64,000 nt of DNA from Azospirillum melinis (GTDB lineage Bacteria; Pseudomonadota; Alphaproteobacteria; Azospirillales; Azospirillaceae). Positions within the stretch are counted from its first letter, which is position 1. Every line of letters begins with the position of its first letter. The notes under the pieces were generated by a model. It saw nothing but the letters and a program-made list of their open reading frames with translations. It searched no databases and was not told the origin of the DNA. Shown in pieces: positions 44,802 to 51,932 of the stretch. The position numbers and the translations under genes were made by a program. The DNA lies in the NCBI RefSeq assembly GCF_013340935.1, contig NZ_WHOS01000015.1, positions 1 to 64,000 on the forward strand. Direction: 5' to 3'.

Positions 44802-45527
44802 TCACCAGTCGGCCAGCAATGCCGGCAAGTCGCGGACCGACTCCAGCCGGCGGTAATGCTCATCGGGCACCTCGGCCTCTTCATGCGCCCAGGTAATGGC
44901 ATAGGGGATATGGACGGCATGGGCGCCGGTCGCCAGCACCGGCAGGATGTCGGAACGCACCGAGTTGCCGACCATCAGGAAGCGAGCCGGGTCGATGCCG
45001 TGGCGGTCCATCACCCGGCGGTAGGTGGCCGGGTCCTTTTCGCTGACGATCTCCACCGCGTGGAAGAGGTCCGACAGGCCGGAGCGCGCGATCTTGCTTT
45101 CCTGGTCGAACAGGTCGCCCTTGGTGATCAGCACCAGCCGGTGACGGCCTGCCAACGTCTCCACCACCTCCTTCACGCCGGGCAGCAACTCCACCGGATG
45201 CTCCAGCATCGCCTTGCCGAAGTCGATCAGGCTTTGCAGGTCGCGGGCGGGGACATGGCCGTCGGTGACGGCGATCGCCGTCTCGATCATCGACAGCACG
45301 AAGCCCTTGATGCCGTAGCCATAGACGCTGAGGTTCGCCCGTTCCGCCTCCAGCAGGCGGCGGTCCAGGTCGGTTGGGTCGGCGGCGTGGGCCAGCAGGG
45401 CGCGGAAGCGGTCCTGCGTCATCGAAAACAGCGATTCATTATGCCAGAGCGTGTCGTCGCCATCGAAGCCGATGGTCTCGAACTGCTGGCCGGCGGGGGA
45501 GCCGGCGGGGCTGGGGATGCTGCTCAT
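44802..45527 (-). CDS. HAD-superfamily hydrolase
   Basis: A 241-aa phosphatase-like protein. HAD motif I is FDGDDTLW (nucleophile Asp with DxD), motif II LITKGD, motif III the lysine in VSEKDP, and motif IV MVGNSVRSDI. The alpha-helical cap lies between motifs I and II. I start at ATG 45527 (MSSIPSPAGSPAGQ); the open frame upstream does not look coding. Nucleotidase or sugar-phosphatase activity is possible; the substrate is unknown. Confidence 0.88.
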   Translation of the reverse strand: MSSIPSPAGSPAGQQFETIGFDGDDTLWHNESLFSMTQDRFRALLAHAADPTDLDRRLLEAERANLSVYGYGIKGFVLSMIETAIAVTDGHVPARDLQSLIDFGKAMLEHPVELLPGVKEVVETLAGRHRLVLITKGDLFDQESKIARSGLSDLFHAVEIVSEKDPATYRRVMDRHGIDPARFLMVGNSVRSDILPVLATGAHAVHIPYAITWAHEEAEVPDEHYRRLESVRDLPALLADW

Positions 45528-45840
45528 GAGCCTGTCCACTGGTCTGCTCGATTGATCCGTAAGTAAAACAATACATGGCCCAAGTCGGTCTGCCTTGTCC
45601 AGGGGGTGCCGGTGTGGGGGTCCTTTATTGTCAGTCTGGCGAACGGTAAGTATCCGCAATGACGAATTTGCCACAGATCGGTGACATTCCATGGCGAGTT
45701 CTTCGCTGCCTGCAAAGCGGGCATGTTGCCGTCGGGGGTGGCAACATGGCCCAAAGAAGCATAATTATATTTCCACACAAGGAGGACGTGATCGCCGACC
45801 GGCGGACCCTCCAAAACAAGACATCTCAGGAATCTCCATC
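45528..45840. promoter_or_regulatory. Divergent HAD / DUF1127 control region with inverted repeat
   Basis: No gene is credible here. A perfect inverted repeat, CATGTTGCC (45722-45730) and GGCAACATG (45740-45748) with nine bases between, lies just upstream of an AT-rich CATAATTATAT (45760-45770) that would be the -10 region for the DUF1127 gene. The repeat overlaps where a -35 would be, so it may be an operator. Confidence 0.45.
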
Positions 45841-46053
45841 ATGGCAACCCTTCTTCACTCCGCCGAGACCGGCCACGCCAACACCACCTTCGGCCATGTC
45901 GTCGAAATCGCTTCGAACCTGCTGGGCCTGTGGCGCCAGCGCGTCGTCACCCGCCGCGAGCTGGGCTATCTGGACGACCGTATGCTCCAGGACATCGGCT
46001 TCAGCCGCCTGGATGCCGAGCGCGAGATGTCGAAGCCGTTCTGGCGCGAATGA
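45841..46053 (+). CDS. DUF1127 small protein
   Basis: A 70-aa protein ending in the DUF1127 motif: NLLGLWRQRVVTRRELGYLD then DRMLQDIGFSRLDAEREMSKPFW. The ATG at 45841 follows AGGAA. Small DUF1127 proteins in alphaproteobacteria have been linked to RNA-associated regulation of phosphate and carbon metabolism, but the role of this one is unknown. It is a single-gene unit with its own terminator. Confidence 0.88.
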   Translation: MATLLHSAETGHANTTFGHVVEIASNLLGLWRQRVVTRRELGYLDDRMLQDIGFSRLDAEREMSKPFWRE

Positions 46054-46084
46054 GCGCCTGTACGCCGGCCGGCGAACGCACTGG

Positions 46085-46124
46085 AAAAGGCCGCTTCCGT
46101 TGATCGGAGGCGGCCTTTTTCTTT
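46085..46124 (+). terminator. Terminator after DUF1127 gene
   Basis: AAAAGGCCGC (46085-46094) pairs with GCGGCCTTTT (46110-46119), extended by TTCCG/CGGAG around TTGAT, followed by TCTTT to 46124. A complete intrinsic terminator 32 bases after the stop. Confidence 0.9.
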
Positions 46125-46137
46125 GTCCGATACTTGA

Positions 46138-46170
46138 GGCTGCTCAAAAAACAGGCTGCACAAAAAAACA
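46138..46170. repeat. Tandem 16-base repeat with A-tracts
   Basis: GGCTGCTCAAAAAACA is followed directly by GGCTGCACAAAAAAACA. On the minus strand each copy ends in a T run. They lie between two terminators (46085-46124 and 46187-46222) and may be back-up stops for the decarboxylase transcript. Confidence 0.4.
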
Positions 46171-46186
46171 GCCGGCCGGAAAAGAC

Positions 46187-46227
46187 AAAGCCCGCCGCCG
46201 GGTGAACCGGCAGGCGGGCTTTCTTTT
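46187..46227. terminator. Bidirectional terminator facing the decarboxylase gene
   Basis: AAAGCCCGCC (46187-46196) pairs with GGCGGGCTTT (46213-46222), with an inner GCCGG/CCGGC stem. On the + strand CTTTT follows. On the minus strand TTTGTCTTTTCC follows, 48 bases after the decarboxylase stop. It should stop both converging transcripts. Confidence 0.85.
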
Positions 46228-46269
46228 GGCGGAGTGAAGACGGGCAGGGCAGCTCCCCACCCCGAGTCC

Positions 46270-47406
46270 TCAGATGCAGTAGTGCTTGAGCGGCTCGAAG
46301 CCGTTGAAGCAGACCGCCGAGTAGGTCGTGGTGTAGGCACCGGTGGCGTGGATGCGCACGCGGTCGCCGGCCTTCAGACCCATCGGCATCTTGTAGTCGG
46401 CGCGCTCGTACAGCACGTCGGCGCTGTCGCAGGTCGGGCCGGCCAGGATCACCGCCTCGCGGTCCTCATCCTGCTCATCGCCCAGCACCTCGATCGGATA
46501 CTGGATCGCCTCATCCATCGTCTCGGCCAGACCGCCGAACTTGCCGATGTCGAGATAGACCCAGCGCTTGGTATCCTCGGCCGACTTGCGCGACACCAGG
46601 ACCACTTCGCTTTCGATGATGCCGGCGCTGCCGACCATGCCGCGACCCGGCTCCACGATGGTCTCCGGCAGGTGGTTGCCGAAGTGGGTGCGCAGCGAGT
46701 CGAAGATCGCCTGGCCGTAGGCGGTGCATTCCGGCACATCGGTGCGGTAGCGGGTGGGGAAGCCGCCGCCCAGGTTGATCATGCCCAGATCGACACCCAG
46801 CACCTCAAGCTCGCGGAACAGCTGAGCCACCTGGAAGATGGCGTGGTCCCACTGCATCAGGTCCTTCTGCTGCGAGCCGACATGGAACGACACGCCATAG
46901 GGCTGCACGTTCATGTCGCGGGCCTTCAGCAGCAGCTCGCGCGCCATCTTCAGGTCGCAGCCGAACTTGCGCGACAGCGGCCATTCGGCACCCTCGCCCG
47001 AGGTCAGGATGCGGCAGAACACGCGGGCGCCGGGGGCGGCGCGCTCGATCTTCTCCAGTTCCGGCTCGCTGTCGAAGGCGAACAGGCGCACGCCCAGCTC
47101 GAAGGCGCGGCGGACGTCGCTTTCCTTCTTGATGGTGTTGCCGAAGGAGATGCGGTCCGGGGTGGCGCCGGCAGCCAGAGCCATCTGGATTTCCGGGACC
47201 GAGGCGCAGTCGAAGGCCGAGCCGAGACGGGCCAGCAGACTGAGGATTTCCGCGGCCGGGTTCGCCTTCACCGCATAGAAGATGCGGGCGTCGGGCAGGG
47301 CGTCGTGCAGATCGTTGTAGTTCTGCTCGACGACATCCAGGTCGATGACGAGGCAAGGGGTCTGCGGGCGCTGCTCTTCGAAAAAGCGCGCAATCTTCTG
47401 GGTCAT
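46270..47406 (-). CDS. odc: Ornithine/lysine decarboxylase (alanine-racemase fold)
   Basis: A 378-aa PLP decarboxylase that makes putrescine (or cadaverine) for polyamine synthesis in the cytoplasm. The PLP lysine is K47 in FYAVKAN. HVGSQ, NLGGGFPTRY, EPGRGMVG (phosphate binding) and the partner-subunit cysteine in PTCDSADVLYE are present, plus YTTTYSAVCFNGF at the C-terminus. These fit bacterial eukaryotic-type ODC/LDC rather than diaminopimelate decarboxylase. ATG 47406 follows AGGAG. A long structured leader with an upstream ORF precedes it, suggesting polyamine or ornithine control. Confidence 0.93.
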   Translation of the reverse strand: MTQKIARFFEEQRPQTPCLVIDLDVVEQNYNDLHDALPDARIFYAVKANPAAEILSLLARLGSAFDCASVPEIQMALAAGATPDRISFGNTIKKESDVRRAFELGVRLFAFDSEPELEKIERAAPGARVFCRILTSGEGAEWPLSRKFGCDLKMARELLLKARDMNVQPYGVSFHVGSQQKDLMQWDHAIFQVAQLFRELEVLGVDLGMINLGGGFPTRYRTDVPECTAYGQAIFDSLRTHFGNHLPETIVEPGRGMVGSAGIIESEVVLVSRKSAEDTKRWVYLDIGKFGGLAETMDEAIQYPIEVLGDEQDEDREAVILAGPTCDSADVLYERADYKMPMGLKAGDRVRIHATGAYTTTYSAVCFNGFEPLKHYCI

Positions 47407-47465
47407 CTCAGTCTCCTGGGACGCAAGATGATGGAACGGAAAGGGCGAAGTCGGGGGGAACGGAG

Positions 47466-47567
47466 CGGCCGAGCGGGCCGATCAGCAACTGAAAAAGCTG
47501 ATCAGGCGCTCAAGCCGCCAATACTGGATTTCCCCGTACAGAACCCTGTTCTGTCCGTATGGTCCAG
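47466..47567 (-). promoter_or_regulatory. Structured leader RNA of the decarboxylase gene
   Basis: On the minus strand, an outer stem CTGGA (47567-47563) / TCCAG (47528-47524) encloses ACAGAAC (47544-47538 paired with 47554-47548). Then TGATCAGC-type repeat GATCAGC (47503-47497) pairs with GCTGATC (47486-47480), and CGGCC/GGCCG (47480-47466) follows. The 47480-47503 stem begins at the stop codon of the upstream ORF. Corbino and colleagues described an alphaproteobacterial 'speF' RNA motif before such genes; membership here is a hypothesis, not tested. Confidence 0.5.
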
Positions 47568-47624
47568 GAGCGGCAAATTTCGGAGACGGGTGAGCACGCG
47601 CCCACCCACAACAACATCAACCAT
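47502..47624 (-). CDS. 40-codon upstream ORF (candidate leader peptide of the decarboxylase)
   Basis: On the minus strand GGAGG lies five bases before an ATG at 47624, an excellent ribosome binding site. The ORF encodes 40 residues, starting MVDVVVGGRVLTRLRNLPLL and ending SSIGGLSA, and stops at 47502, 95 bases before the decarboxylase start. Its second half overlaps the stem-loop at 47524-47567, and its stop codon forms the edge of the next hairpin. In enterobacteria speF is controlled by an ornithine-sensing leader peptide, SpeFL. This peptide is not similar in sequence, but the layout is. A longer frame from 47696 lacks a binding site. Confidence 0.5.
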   Translation of the reverse strand: MVDVVVGGRVLTRLRNLPLLDHTDRTGFCTGKSSIGGLSA

Positions 47625-47748
47625 CGTAACCTCCAAGTCGCCGCCTTGTTTAAGGGACGGTCGGGGATCACGCGTTACGTCGTTGCATAACCACATCTCG
47701 GAGACGCCGAGGGGCGGGCCAGCGGCACGTGCGCTTGCGAGTTCGCGT

Positions 47749-47776
47749 TACATAGATCCAACGCGAACGATTGCAA
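47749..47776 (-). promoter_or_regulatory. Candidate promoter of the decarboxylase unit
   Basis: Minus-strand TTGCAA (47776-47771), a 16-base spacer and TATGTA (47754-47749) would start transcription near 47742, giving a leader of about 335 bases that includes the upstream ORF. The match is moderate. The rest of the 47407-47845 gap also holds a TCTGCC/GGCAGA inverted repeat (47791-47812) near the mgtC start. Confidence 0.35.
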
Positions 47777-47845
47777 AGTGAAAAATGCCATCTGCCCCAA
47801 AAAAGTGGCAGACCGTTTGGAGGGCGGAAAAACCGGAGCGATTTC

Positions 47846-48424
47846 ATGGACTTGACCAGTGTTCTGACTGCCGGGGAAATCGGGCTGCGGCTGCTGGCGG
47901 CGGCCCTGTGCGGCGCTTTGCTTGGACTCGACCGCGAGATGCGGGGCAAAGCGGCGGGCTTGCGCACGCATACGCTGATATCCATCAGCTGTGCGCTGAC
48001 CACGTTGGTTGCATTGGAGCTTTACGCCGGGCTGCAGGCGACGGGGAACGAGCGGCCGAGCGATCCCGTCCGCGTCATCCAGGGCGTCGCCCAGGCGGTC
48101 GGCTTCATCAGCGCCGGCGTGATGTTCCGCTCGGGCGATACCGTGCGCGGGGCGACCACCGCGGCGGTGATCTGGGTGGCCGGCGCGCTGGGGATCGCCT
48201 GCGGCGCCGGATACTACATGCTGGCGGGCATGACGCTGGGCTTGTGCCTGGTCGTGACGATCCTGTTCACCATCCTGCTGGATCGTTTCCCGCAGTTGGG
48301 CAAAGAGGACGGTGACGACGATGGGAAGGCTCGGAAGCGCCGCGGCACTTCCCGCCATTCCTCCCGTCACGCCTCCCAACAGGGCCGGATCAGGCGGATC
48401 GCCCGCTCGTCGCCGCGGGGATGA
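47846..48424 (+). CDS. MgtC/SapB family membrane protein
   Basis: A 192-aa inner-membrane protein with four to five hydrophobic helices. LRLLAAALCGALLGLDREMRGKAAGLRTHTL is the MgtC signature region at about 14-44, and FISAGVMFRSGDTVRGATTAA follows. It has only a short soluble C-terminus, very rich in Arg, Ser and His (about 158-192), instead of the ACT-like domain of Salmonella MgtC. GGAG precedes the ATG at 47846. Its 3' end overlaps the opposite-strand efflux gene by 35 bases. Confidence 0.88.
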   Translation: MDLTSVLTAGEIGLRLLAAALCGALLGLDREMRGKAAGLRTHTLISISCALTTLVALELYAGLQATGNERPSDPVRVIQGVAQAVGFISAGVMFRSGDTVRGATTAAVIWVAGALGIACGAGYYMLAGMTLGLCLVVTILFTILLDRFPQLGKEDGDDDGKARKRRGTSRHSSRHASQQGRIRRIARSSPRG

Positions 48425-49592
48425 CCAGCAGCCGGTGCGCCAGCAGTGCACCCAGGGCGACCAGCCCGATGGCCCCCATCATCGGCAGGGCGGTGCCGTC
48501 GTTCATGTGGCCGACGACAATGCCGATGACCGCGGCGATGGCCATCTGCGCGAAGCCCAGCAGCGAGGAGGCCAGCCCGGCCATGGTGGGGTAGGGGCCG
48601 ACGGCGTTGGCGCTGGCGTTCGGCAGGGTCAGGCCGGTGCCCAGGATGAACAGGAAGACCGGCACCACGATGGCCAGCAGGTGCAGCACCCCGGCCAGCG
48701 CCAGCGCCCCGCCGACCAGCCCGCCGCCCATCGACAGCAGTGTGCCGATCCGGATCATCCGCGCCCCGCCCAGCCGTGGCGTCAGCCGTCCGGCCAGGAA
48801 GGTGCCGAGCATGTAACCCAGCACCACCGCGCCGAAGCTGGCGCCATACTGGGCCGGGGTCAGGTGCATCTGCTCGATCAGCACGAAGGAGGAGCCGGAG
48901 ATGAAGGAGAAGATGCCGCTGTACGAGAAGGCGACCACCAGCACATAGCCGAGGAAGCCGCGGTTGCGCAGCAAAAGCAGGTAGTTGGCCGCCAGCCGGC
49001 CGGGCCGAAGGGCCTCCTCGTCGCGATGCGCGTTGGTCTCGCCCAGCATCGACCACACGGCGGCCAGGATGCCGCAGGCGAAAACGGTCAGCAGCACGAA
49101 GTTGGCGCGCCAGCCGAACCATTCCGTCAGCACGCCGCCCAGCATCGGCCCCACCGCCGGGGCGAGCGCCATCGCCATCGACATATAGGCCAGCACAGTC
49201 GCCGCGCGGTCGCGCCCGAACACGTCGCGCACCACCGCGCGGGCCACCACCGGGCCGCAGCAGGCGCCCAGCGCCTGGAAGAAGCGGGCGGCGATGAGCG
49301 CATCGATGCTGCTGGTCATGGCGCAGACGGCGCTGGCCGCCAGATAGATCGTCACCCCCACCAGCAGGGTCGGGCGCCGGCCGAACCGGTCCGACATCGG
49401 GCCATAGACCAGCTGCGACACCGCGAAGCCGACCAGGAAGATCGACAGGGTGAGCTGCACCGTGGCGACGTCGGTGCCGAACACCCGCACCAGCGTCGGC
49501 AGCGACGGCAGATACAGGTCGGTGGACAGCGGGCCGAAGGCGACGAGCGCCGTCAGCAGGATGCGGATGGTCAGGGAATCTGGACGGGGCAT
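48390..49592 (-). CDS. Bcr/CflA-family drug-resistance MFS transporter
   Basis: A 400-aa, 12-helix exporter. The N-terminal LLTALVAFGPLSTDLYLPSLP, loop motif GPMSDRFGRRPTLL (motif A) and RFFQALGACCGPVVARAVVRD are characteristic of the Bcr/CflA group, which exports bicyclomycin, chloramphenicol, sulphonamides or cysteine. The start is ATG 49592. The 3' end overlaps mgtC on the other strand. Confidence 0.9.
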   Translation of the reverse strand: MPRPDSLTIRILLTALVAFGPLSTDLYLPSLPTLVRVFGTDVATVQLTLSIFLVGFAVSQLVYGPMSDRFGRRPTLLVGVTIYLAASAVCAMTSSIDALIAARFFQALGACCGPVVARAVVRDVFGRDRAATVLAYMSMAMALAPAVGPMLGGVLTEWFGWRANFVLLTVFACGILAAVWSMLGETNAHRDEEALRPGRLAANYLLLLRNRGFLGYVLVVAFSYSGIFSFISGSSFVLIEQMHLTPAQYGASFGAVVLGYMLGTFLAGRLTPRLGGARMIRIGTLLSMGGGLVGGALALAGVLHLLAIVVPVFLFILGTGLTLPNASANAVGPYPTMAGLASSLLGFAQMAIAAVIGIVVGHMNDGTALPMMGAIGLVALGALLAHRLLVIPAATSGRSA

Positions 49593-49725
49593 GCGGGATT
49601 CGGGGCGGCTTGCGACGGGAAGCGGGGACGGGGCGGCACTGTATCAGATGAAACCACCGCCGCCAGCGCAGATCGCCGGCCGCCTGTTCAATGCCATTGC
49701 CAAGTCTGTTGTGCGTCCAACCCGA

Positions 49726-49914
49726 TCACTTGGCCGGCAGCGTCATGCGGATGCAGCGCGACAGCACGGTGTTGCCGGTCATCTCGCGGTAATTCTGGAT
49801 GATGATCGGCTCGGCCGCCTTGCACTGCTCCATGCTGGCGAACTCCAGCGTGGTCGGGCCGCCCTGATTCAGCATGAACAGCAGCATCAGGACGCGTTCC
49901 ACCCCCTGGCCCAT
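49726..49914 (-). CDS. Small protein downstream of ribF, unknown function
   Basis: A 62-aa product, not recognised. The ATG at 49914 is preceded by AGGAGGGG, a strong ribosome binding site, and lies 16 bases after ribF on the same strand, so it is likely co-transcribed. The N-terminal VERVLMLLFMLN segment is hydrophobic but short; two cysteines (EQCKAAEP, LSRCIRM) could form a disulfide. It could be a small periplasmic or membrane-associated protein. Confidence 0.55.
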   Translation of the reverse strand: MGQGVERVLMLLFMLNQGGPTTLEFASMEQCKAAEPIIIQNYREMTGNTVLSRCIRMTLPAK

Positions 49915-49930
49915 TCCGATTCCCCTCCTG

Positions 49931-50875
49931 TCAGCCGGCGGCCGCCAGCACGGCGCGGGCGGCGGCGGCATCCTGCACGATCTGGTCCTTCAGCGCATCG
50001 AAGCTGGGGAACTTCATCTCCGGCCGCAGGAAATCGATCATCTGGACGCGCAGATGCAAATCGTACAGGTCGAGGTCGACATCGAACAGGTGGGCTTCCA
50101 GCCGTGCCACCGTGCCGTCCACCGTGGGACGGGCGCCGAGATTGGCGACGCCCGGCAGCCAGACCGTCTCGCCGGCGCGGTCGATGCCGGCGCGCACCGC
50201 ATAGACGCCGAAGGCCGGGCGCAGATACTCGCCCAGCTCGATGTTGGCGGTGGGGAAGCCGATGGTGCGGCCGCGCTGGTCGCCATGGACGACGCGTCCC
50301 TCGATCTCCCACGGATGGCCCAGCACATGGGCGGCCTCGCGCGGGCGGCCGGCGGTCAGCGCGTCCCGCACGCGGGTGGAGGAATAGACGCCGCCCTGCT
50401 CGTCGGATACCGGCCCGACCTCGGTCACGCCGAAGCCCTGGGCGCGCCCGGCCTGCAGCAGGAAGGCGGGATCGCCCGACCGCTTGTGCCCGAACAGGAA
50501 GTCATAGCCGCAGACGACATGCCGCACGCCCAGCCCGCCGACCAGGATTTCGTCGACGAAGGCCTGCGCGGTCTTGTGGCGGAAACCATCGTCGAAATGG
50601 CAGACGATCAGTTGGTCGACGCCCAGCGCCTCGATGTGGCGGGTCTTGACGCGGAAGGGCGTCAGGCGAAAGGGCGGGTCGTCGGGACGGAAGACGCTGC
50701 GCGGGTGCGGTTCGAAGGTGACGACGGCGGACGGCGACCCCAGTTCCGCGGCAAGGCGCTGGGCGGTGCCGATGACCGTCTGATGCCCGCAATGGACGCC
50801 GTCGAAATTGCCGAGCGCCACGACGGCGCCCCGCTCTTCGGCCGGCAGGTCGGCGGTGTGTCTGTACAGTCGCAT
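49931..50875 (-). CDS. ribF: Bifunctional riboflavin kinase / FAD synthetase
   Basis: RibF (314 aa) makes FMN then FAD. The N-terminal adenylyltransferase domain (about 1-180) has ALGNFDGVHCGHQTVI, FEPHPRSVFRP and YSSTRVRDALTAG. The C-terminal riboflavin kinase domain (about 185-305) has VVHGDQRGRTIGFPTANI and VANLGARPTV. The start is ATG 50875, with a promoter candidate at 50928-50956. Confidence 0.95.
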   Translation of the reverse strand: MRLYRHTADLPAEERGAVVALGNFDGVHCGHQTVIGTAQRLAAELGSPSAVVTFEPHPRSVFRPDDPPFRLTPFRVKTRHIEALGVDQLIVCHFDDGFRHKTAQAFVDEILVGGLGVRHVVCGYDFLFGHKRSGDPAFLLQAGRAQGFGVTEVGPVSDEQGGVYSSTRVRDALTAGRPREAAHVLGHPWEIEGRVVHGDQRGRTIGFPTANIELGEYLRPAFGVYAVRAGIDRAGETVWLPGVANLGARPTVDGTVARLEAHLFDVDLDLYDLHLRVQMIDFLRPEMKFPSFDALKDQIVQDAAAARAVLAAAG

Positions 50876-50927
50876 GCGCGCCCCGGTGCTGTGGGCGGAC
50901 CCCGGCGGGTCCGCTTGCTCGGGCGTC

Positions 50928-50972
50928 TATATAGACCGACGCCGGCGCGGGGTAAACGCGCCGGCGTGTTTT
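50928..50972. promoter_or_regulatory. ribF promoter overlapping a strong hairpin
   Basis: Minus-strand TTTACC (50956-50951), a 17-base spacer and TATATA (50933-50928) form a ribF promoter. The same bases contain ACGCCGGCGCG (50939-50949) pairing with CGCGCCGGCGT (50957-50967), followed on the + strand by GTTTTA. The stem could serve as the 3' end of the upstream hydratase transcript. A GCGGACCC/GGGTCCGC hairpin (50895-50914) sits in the ribF leader. No FMN riboswitch fits in this short leader. Confidence 0.45.
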
Positions 50973-51017
50973 ACGCTCGCAGGCAGGCCGATTGGCCTGG
51001 GTGTTGGCCGTATGCGA

Positions 51018-51467
51018 TCAGCCGCGGGACGGAACCATCAGCAGCGCCTCACCTTCGACCACCACGGTCTCGCCGACGGTGCAGACGGTCTTGATGACGC
51101 AGCGGCGCTTTTCCGGAATCAGTTCGGTGATGGTGGCGCGGGCGGTGACGGTGTCGCCGGCGCGGACCGGCGCCTTGAACTTCAGCGTCTGGCTCATGTA
51201 GATGCAGCCAGGCCCCGGCAGCTTGGTGCCCAGAACGGCCGAGATGAAGCCGACCGTCAGCATGCCGTGGGCGATGCGGCCCTGGAACATGGTGGTGGCG
51301 GCATATTCCTGGTTGATGTGGACCGGGTTGGTGTCGCCGGAAATGCCCGCGAACAGGACGATATCGGCTTCCGTCACCGTCTTGGCGAAGCTGGCCGTCA
51401 TGCCGACGGACAGGTCTTCGATGCAGTAGCCTTCGGTATCCTTGCGGACCTGACGCACGTCGTCCAT
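51018..51467 (-). CDS. MaoC-family (R)-enoyl-CoA hydratase-like protein
   Basis: A 149-aa hot-dog-fold hydratase. The catalytic pair is in SGDTNPVHINQEYAATTMFQ (Asp and His) followed by GRIAHGMLTVG, the MaoC/PhaJ signature. Such enzymes hydrate enoyl-CoA in fatty-acid oxidation and can feed polyhydroxyalkanoate synthesis. I chose ATG 51467 (MDDVRQVRKDTEGY) after AGGAA; the frame upstream is not coding-like. Confidence 0.9.
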   Translation of the reverse strand: MDDVRQVRKDTEGYCIEDLSVGMTASFAKTVTEADIVLFAGISGDTNPVHINQEYAATTMFQGRIAHGMLTVGFISAVLGTKLPGPGCIYMSQTLKFKAPVRAGDTVTARATITELIPEKRRCVIKTVCTVGETVVVEGEALLMVPSRG

Positions 51468-51892
51468 CGCAGCAATTCCTCTTTCTCTCGGTGCCAGTTC
51501 CGGCATCTGACGCCCGGGCGCCGTGCCGTTCGCTGCAATGCGTCGTGTGCGCTGCAGCGATAGGAATGGCACCACGTCTCCTCCAAAAATGCAAAAAAAT
51601 CTCTAACGTTCCGCACAAGTCCGCGAGGAAGCCTGCCGCGCCGTCCGGCAGGCTTCGCCGCAATGGAAGCCGGCATGGCAGCAAGGGATTACTTATGGAA
51701 CGAGGTATTTCAAGAGAAAATGCGGCGGACCATAGGCTTATCGCAAAAGATCCAGCCATTCCGACCGGTGTGCCGCCATGGGTGCGACTGTTTAGCCAGC
51801 GGCTGGGGTGCCGGTAGTGAAGTCCCGTTCTTTTCAACGGTTTGACCGTATGGTGACTGTTGGTACGGCGATGCAATAAAAATTGAGTGGTT
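51468..51892. other. Intergenic region between hydratase and RlpA genes
   Basis: No gene is supported. A perfect hairpin GAAGCCTGCCG (51628-51638) / CGGCAGGCTTC (51646-51656) is present without a T run. The A/T-rich stretch at about 51580-51610, reading a T run on the minus strand, probably belongs to the hydratase promoter. Short frames on the + strand here lack ribosome binding sites and coding-like composition. Confidence 0.4.
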
Positions 51893-51926
51893 GGCGCGGC
51901 GAATCGGAAAGCCTTTTCGCCGCGCC
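51893..51926 (-). terminator. rlpA terminator
   Basis: GGCGCGGCGAA (51893-51903) pairs perfectly with TTCGCCGCGCC (51916-51926), six bases after the rlpA stop. On the minus strand the T run (AATTTTTATTG) starts about ten bases after the stem, so it is a good but not ideal intrinsic terminator. Confidence 0.6.
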
Positions 51927-51932
51927 GCAGCA

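Noticed and set aside
50876-50930. FMN riboswitch before ribF
   Set aside because: The predicted leader is only about 45 bases; an FMN riboswitch needs well over 100 bases and its conserved core is not visible.
51468-51932. Small + strand ORFs between the hydratase and rlpA genes
   Set aside because: They lack ribosome binding sites, overlap hairpins and control DNA, and have no coding-like features.
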